Positions 4,018 to 5,880 of a stretch of 5,880 bases of DNA are shown here, piece after piece. Under the pieces are notes generated by a model that did not search any database, had not been told where the DNA came from, and was given only the letters and a program-made list of their open reading frames with translations. A program made the translations under genes and the position numbers. How positions within the stretch are numbered: position 1 is the stretch's first letter; each line of letters starts with the position of its first letter. This stretch comes from Actinomyces sp. Its GTDB lineage: Bacteria > Actinomycetota > Acidimicrobiia > Acidimicrobiales > Aldehydirespiratoraceae. The stretch lies in NCBI GenBank assembly GCA_003697065.1, contig RFFY01000435.1, positions 1 to 5,880 on the forward strand, read 5' to 3'.

Positions 4018-5820
4018 TCACTCCCCGCCGGCCCCCGAGACAGCACCCCCGACGATGGCGCCACCGACCACGGCGGCGCCCACCGGATTGGCGACAGCCG
4101 CCATCTGGGCGTCGACGACCAGCTTCGCCGCCATCACCTCGGTCGCCTCCAGGTATTCGCCCACCGCCGCCTGGTTCATCCTCGTCACGACGTCGCGACA
4201 GGTGGGGGGTCGGTGGGCCACGGCGAGGCCGATCTCGCGCACCAGCTCGGGCCGCCGCGTGACGTCGCTGTGGGCCCCCACCAGGTCGTCGGCCACCTCC
4301 CGCACACCGGAGCGGCCCCCCAGGGGGGCGGCCAGCACCTCGACCGCCGCAGGGCCGACGGCGAGAACGGTGTGGTGATCGGCACCGGCGGCGACGGTCC
4401 GGGGACTGGGCACGACCAGGTCGGTGTCGACGCCGATGGTGGTCACGTTGACGTCGTCGGGGAAGGGATCGTCGGCGTGGTCGGCGACCCACCCCGTCGA
4501 GGACAGATCCTCGACCACCGGCGTGCCCAGCGCCCTCACCACCGGCAGGTCGGCGTAGGCGGCGAGGGCGCCCGGAGCCCCGGTGAGGTCGATGCCCTCG
4601 GCCAGGTCGGCCGCCGTGGTGCCGCGATGGGGACTGGCGACGGTGACGACGGTGTCGACCGGCAGGTCCGGGTCGGCGGCGCGGGCGGCGATGACACCGT
4701 GCTGGGTCACGACGCCACCCAGGGAGTGGCCGACCACGTCGATGGGCACCCCGGGGTTGCGCCGCGCCACCTCCACGAGCAGGGCGGCCAGCTCGGCGCT
4801 GCTCGCCGCCACCCGGTCGTGGGTGTCGGCGGCGGTGTAGTCGCTGGCGGGGAGATCGGCGGACCAGGAGCCGGGCCGGATCGAGGAGGGCACCGCTCCC
4901 CCGCCGTAGCTGAAGCGGACGGTGTCGGCCTCGTCGTAGCCCAGGGAGGCGAAGTCGACGGCGGCCAGAGCGCTCCTCGACGAGGACGAGTCCAGGCCGT
5001 CGACGACGATCACGATGCGCCGGCCCCGCGGGGCCTCGACCGCGGTGCCCCGGGGGGTGCACTCCTCGGGCAGGGCGGCGAGGGCCGCCGCCAGGGCGAT
5101 GTCGGCGACCTCCGCCAGTGCGTCCACCGCATTCGCGGACCACTCGGCCAGCTCCTCGATCCGGTCGAGGCGCGCCGCCAGGGTCGCCGCCACGTCGTGG
5201 ACGAAGACGACACCACTCCGCACCGCCTGCCAGACGACCCCGAGGGCGTCGTCGAGACCCCACCCGTCGCGCCTGGTGATGGCCACGAAGCGCCGGATCT
5301 CCTCGTAGCGGCGGAGCGTGGCCTCGTAGGCCCCGCCCCAGGGATCGTCGTCGACCGGCACCAGGTGGACACTGACCACCCGCCGGCCGAGGAAACGCTC
5401 GGGGTCGACATAGTCCCCGTCGAGGCGCAGCCCCAGGTGCAGGGACCGCGGCCCGGTCACGGCGACGACGTCGCCCGCCTCGACGATCCGTCCTTCGGTC
5501 ACCGTGAGGCTCCCCACGAAGGAGTAGGACGAGACCAGGCCACCCCCGTGGTCGATGCTCACATGGAGACTGCCGGCCACCGGGCCGGCGAAGACCACCC
5601 GGCCCGCCCCCACCGCCCGGACGGGCAGGCCCGGCCCGGCGTCGTAGTCGACACCGCGGTTCCCGGGCCCGTAGGGACCGAACGGCAAGGAGAAGTGCTC
5701 GGCGATCGGGACGTCGACCGGTGGTCGCAGGACCTCGCCGTCACCGGCGGCGCCGGGCGCGGCGGGAAGCAGGGCGAACACGACGACCGCCAGGGCGGCC
5801 GCCGGGAGACGACGGACCAC
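4018..5820 (-). CDS. Secreted degenerate M23/LytM - alpha/beta-hydrolase (lipase-like) fusion protein
   Basis: I know no named gene for this 600-residue protein. Residues 1-25 form a signal peptide (MVRRLP, hydrophobic core, likely cut after PGAA). Residues about 41-145 resemble an M23/LytM peptidase (FGPYGPGNRGVDYD, GLPVRAVGAGRVVFAG, then SLHLGLRLDGDYVDPERFL), but the HxxxD histidine is Asn54, the YxH histidine is Phe101 and the first His of HxH is Ser126. Only Asp58 and His128 remain, so peptidase activity is unlikely. Residues about 160-250 are mostly helical. Residues about 266-500 form an alpha/beta hydrolase: IVIVVDGLDSS, nucleophile elbow GHSLGG with Ser366, VASPHRGTTAADL, acid Asp467 (DTDLVVP) and His482/483 (DHHTVL). 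This suggests an extracytoplasmic lipase or esterase of unknown substrate. Residues 579-597 are hydrophobic Gly/Ala/Val and could be a membrane anchor. Start is GTG with a weak GGGGG upstream, and no other in-frame start exists before the TGA at 5880-5878. Confidence 0.9.
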   Translation of the reverse strand: MVRRLPAAALAVVVFALLPAAPGAAGDGEVLRPPVDVPIAEHFSLPFGPYGPGNRGVDYDAGPGLPVRAVGAGRVVFAGPVAGSLHVSIDHGGGLVSSYSFVGSLTVTEGRIVEAGDVVAVTGPRSLHLGLRLDGDYVDPERFLGRRVVSVHLVPVDDDPWGGAYEATLRRYEEIRRFVAITRRDGWGLDDALGVVWQAVRSGVVFVHDVAATLAARLDRIEELAEWSANAVDALAEVADIALAAALAALPEECTPRGTAVEAPRGRRIVIVVDGLDSSSSRSALAAVDFASLGYDEADTVRFSYGGGAVPSSIRPGSWSADLPASDYTAADTHDRVAASSAELAALLVEVARRNPGVPIDVVGHSLGGVVTQHGVIAARAADPDLPVDTVVTVASPHRGTTAADLAEGIDLTGAPGALAAYADLPVVRALGTPVVEDLSSTGWVADHADDPFPDDVNVTTIGVDTDLVVPSPRTVAAGADHHTVLAVGPAAVEVLAAPLGGRSGVREVADDLVGAHSDVTRRPELVREIGLAVAHRPPTCRDVVTRMNQAAVGEYLEATEVMAAKLVVDAQMAAVANPVGAAVVGGAIVGGAVSGAGGE

Positions 5821-5880
5821 GGGACACCCCCGAAGAGCTGGGCTTTGGGGGGAAGGCCGAGGCCCGACGGGCCCGTGTCA
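5821..5880 (-). other. Leader of the fusion gene, with a hairpin over the ribosome binding site
   Basis: The right-edge 60 bases hold no gene I can support. On the minus strand CCCCC-A-AAG (5851-5843) can pair with CUU-C-GGGGG (5835-5827) around a 7-base loop, broken by one A-C mismatch. The GGGGG arm, 6 bases before the GTG start, is the only Shine-Dalgarno-like run available. A 10-bp palindrome, acgggcccgt, is at 5867-5876. No promoter hexamers stand out, and the promoter may lie outside the window. Confidence 0.4.

Noticed and set aside
3837..4064. An N-terminal extension of rpsB by 76 codons
   Set aside because: The frame is open, but the S2 family N-terminus and the GGAGG at 3841-3845 fix the start at 3836, and the extension would overlap the end of the fusion gene.
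2625..4262. A 545-codon plus-strand open frame antisense to tsf, rpsB and the fusion gene
   Set aside because: It is the mirror of conserved rpsB codons, and its Gly/Leu/Arg-rich product has no family features.
3818..5263. A 481-codon minus-strand frame overlapping the fusion gene
   Set aside because: It is an Arg/Gly/Pro-rich frame shift of the real gene, which has a signal peptide and clear hydrolase motifs in the other frame.

Overview
The window is very GC-rich (third codon positions almost all G or C). It carries one tightly packed gene train, all on the minus strand, so transcription runs from right to left. The order rpsB-tsf-pyrH-frr-(cdsA) is the classical bacterial translation/UMP-kinase/ribosome-recycling cluster. 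The base composition, the GTG starts, the alanine/glutamate-rich tail on ribosomal protein S2 and an M23-type gene next to rpsB all point to an actinobacterium. The acidic, Trp-containing N-terminus of the last gene recalls CdsA proteins of class Acidimicrobiia, so that class is my best guess. It is an inference, not something proved by the sequence.

Layout in the direction of transcription. (1) 5820-4018: a secreted 600-residue protein. It has a signal peptide, an M23/LytM-like domain that has lost most of its catalytic residues, a helical linker, an alpha/beta-hydrolase (lipase-like) domain with a complete-looking Ser-Asp-His triad, and a Gly/Ala/Val-rich hydrophobic C-terminus. (2) 4017-3837: an intergenic region with a plausible promoter and a structured leader for rpsB. 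(3) 3836-2802: rpsB, with a C-terminal tail of about 110 residues. (4) 2725-1934: tsf, preceded by a perfect 8-bp hairpin. (5) 1932-1132: pyrH, starting with GTG one base after the tsf stop. (6) 1089-520: frr. (7) 519-418: a gap holding a long stem-loop. (8) 417-1: the start of a gene, probably cdsA, which runs off the left edge.

The core genes supply ribosome assembly (S2), elongation (EF-Ts), UMP phosphorylation (PyrH) and ribosome recycling (RRF). They are probably co-transcribed from the promoter before rpsB, with cdsA (phospholipid precursor synthesis) linking the unit to envelope growth.

The least ordinary item is the secreted fusion protein at 4018-5820. It sits where many actinobacteria have a plain M23/LytM gene beside rpsB, but here the LytM domain looks catalytically dead and is joined to a lipase-like hydrolase. 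No mobile elements, CRISPR arrays, tRNAs or rRNAs were seen. The long plus-strand open frames are antisense shadows of the high GC content.
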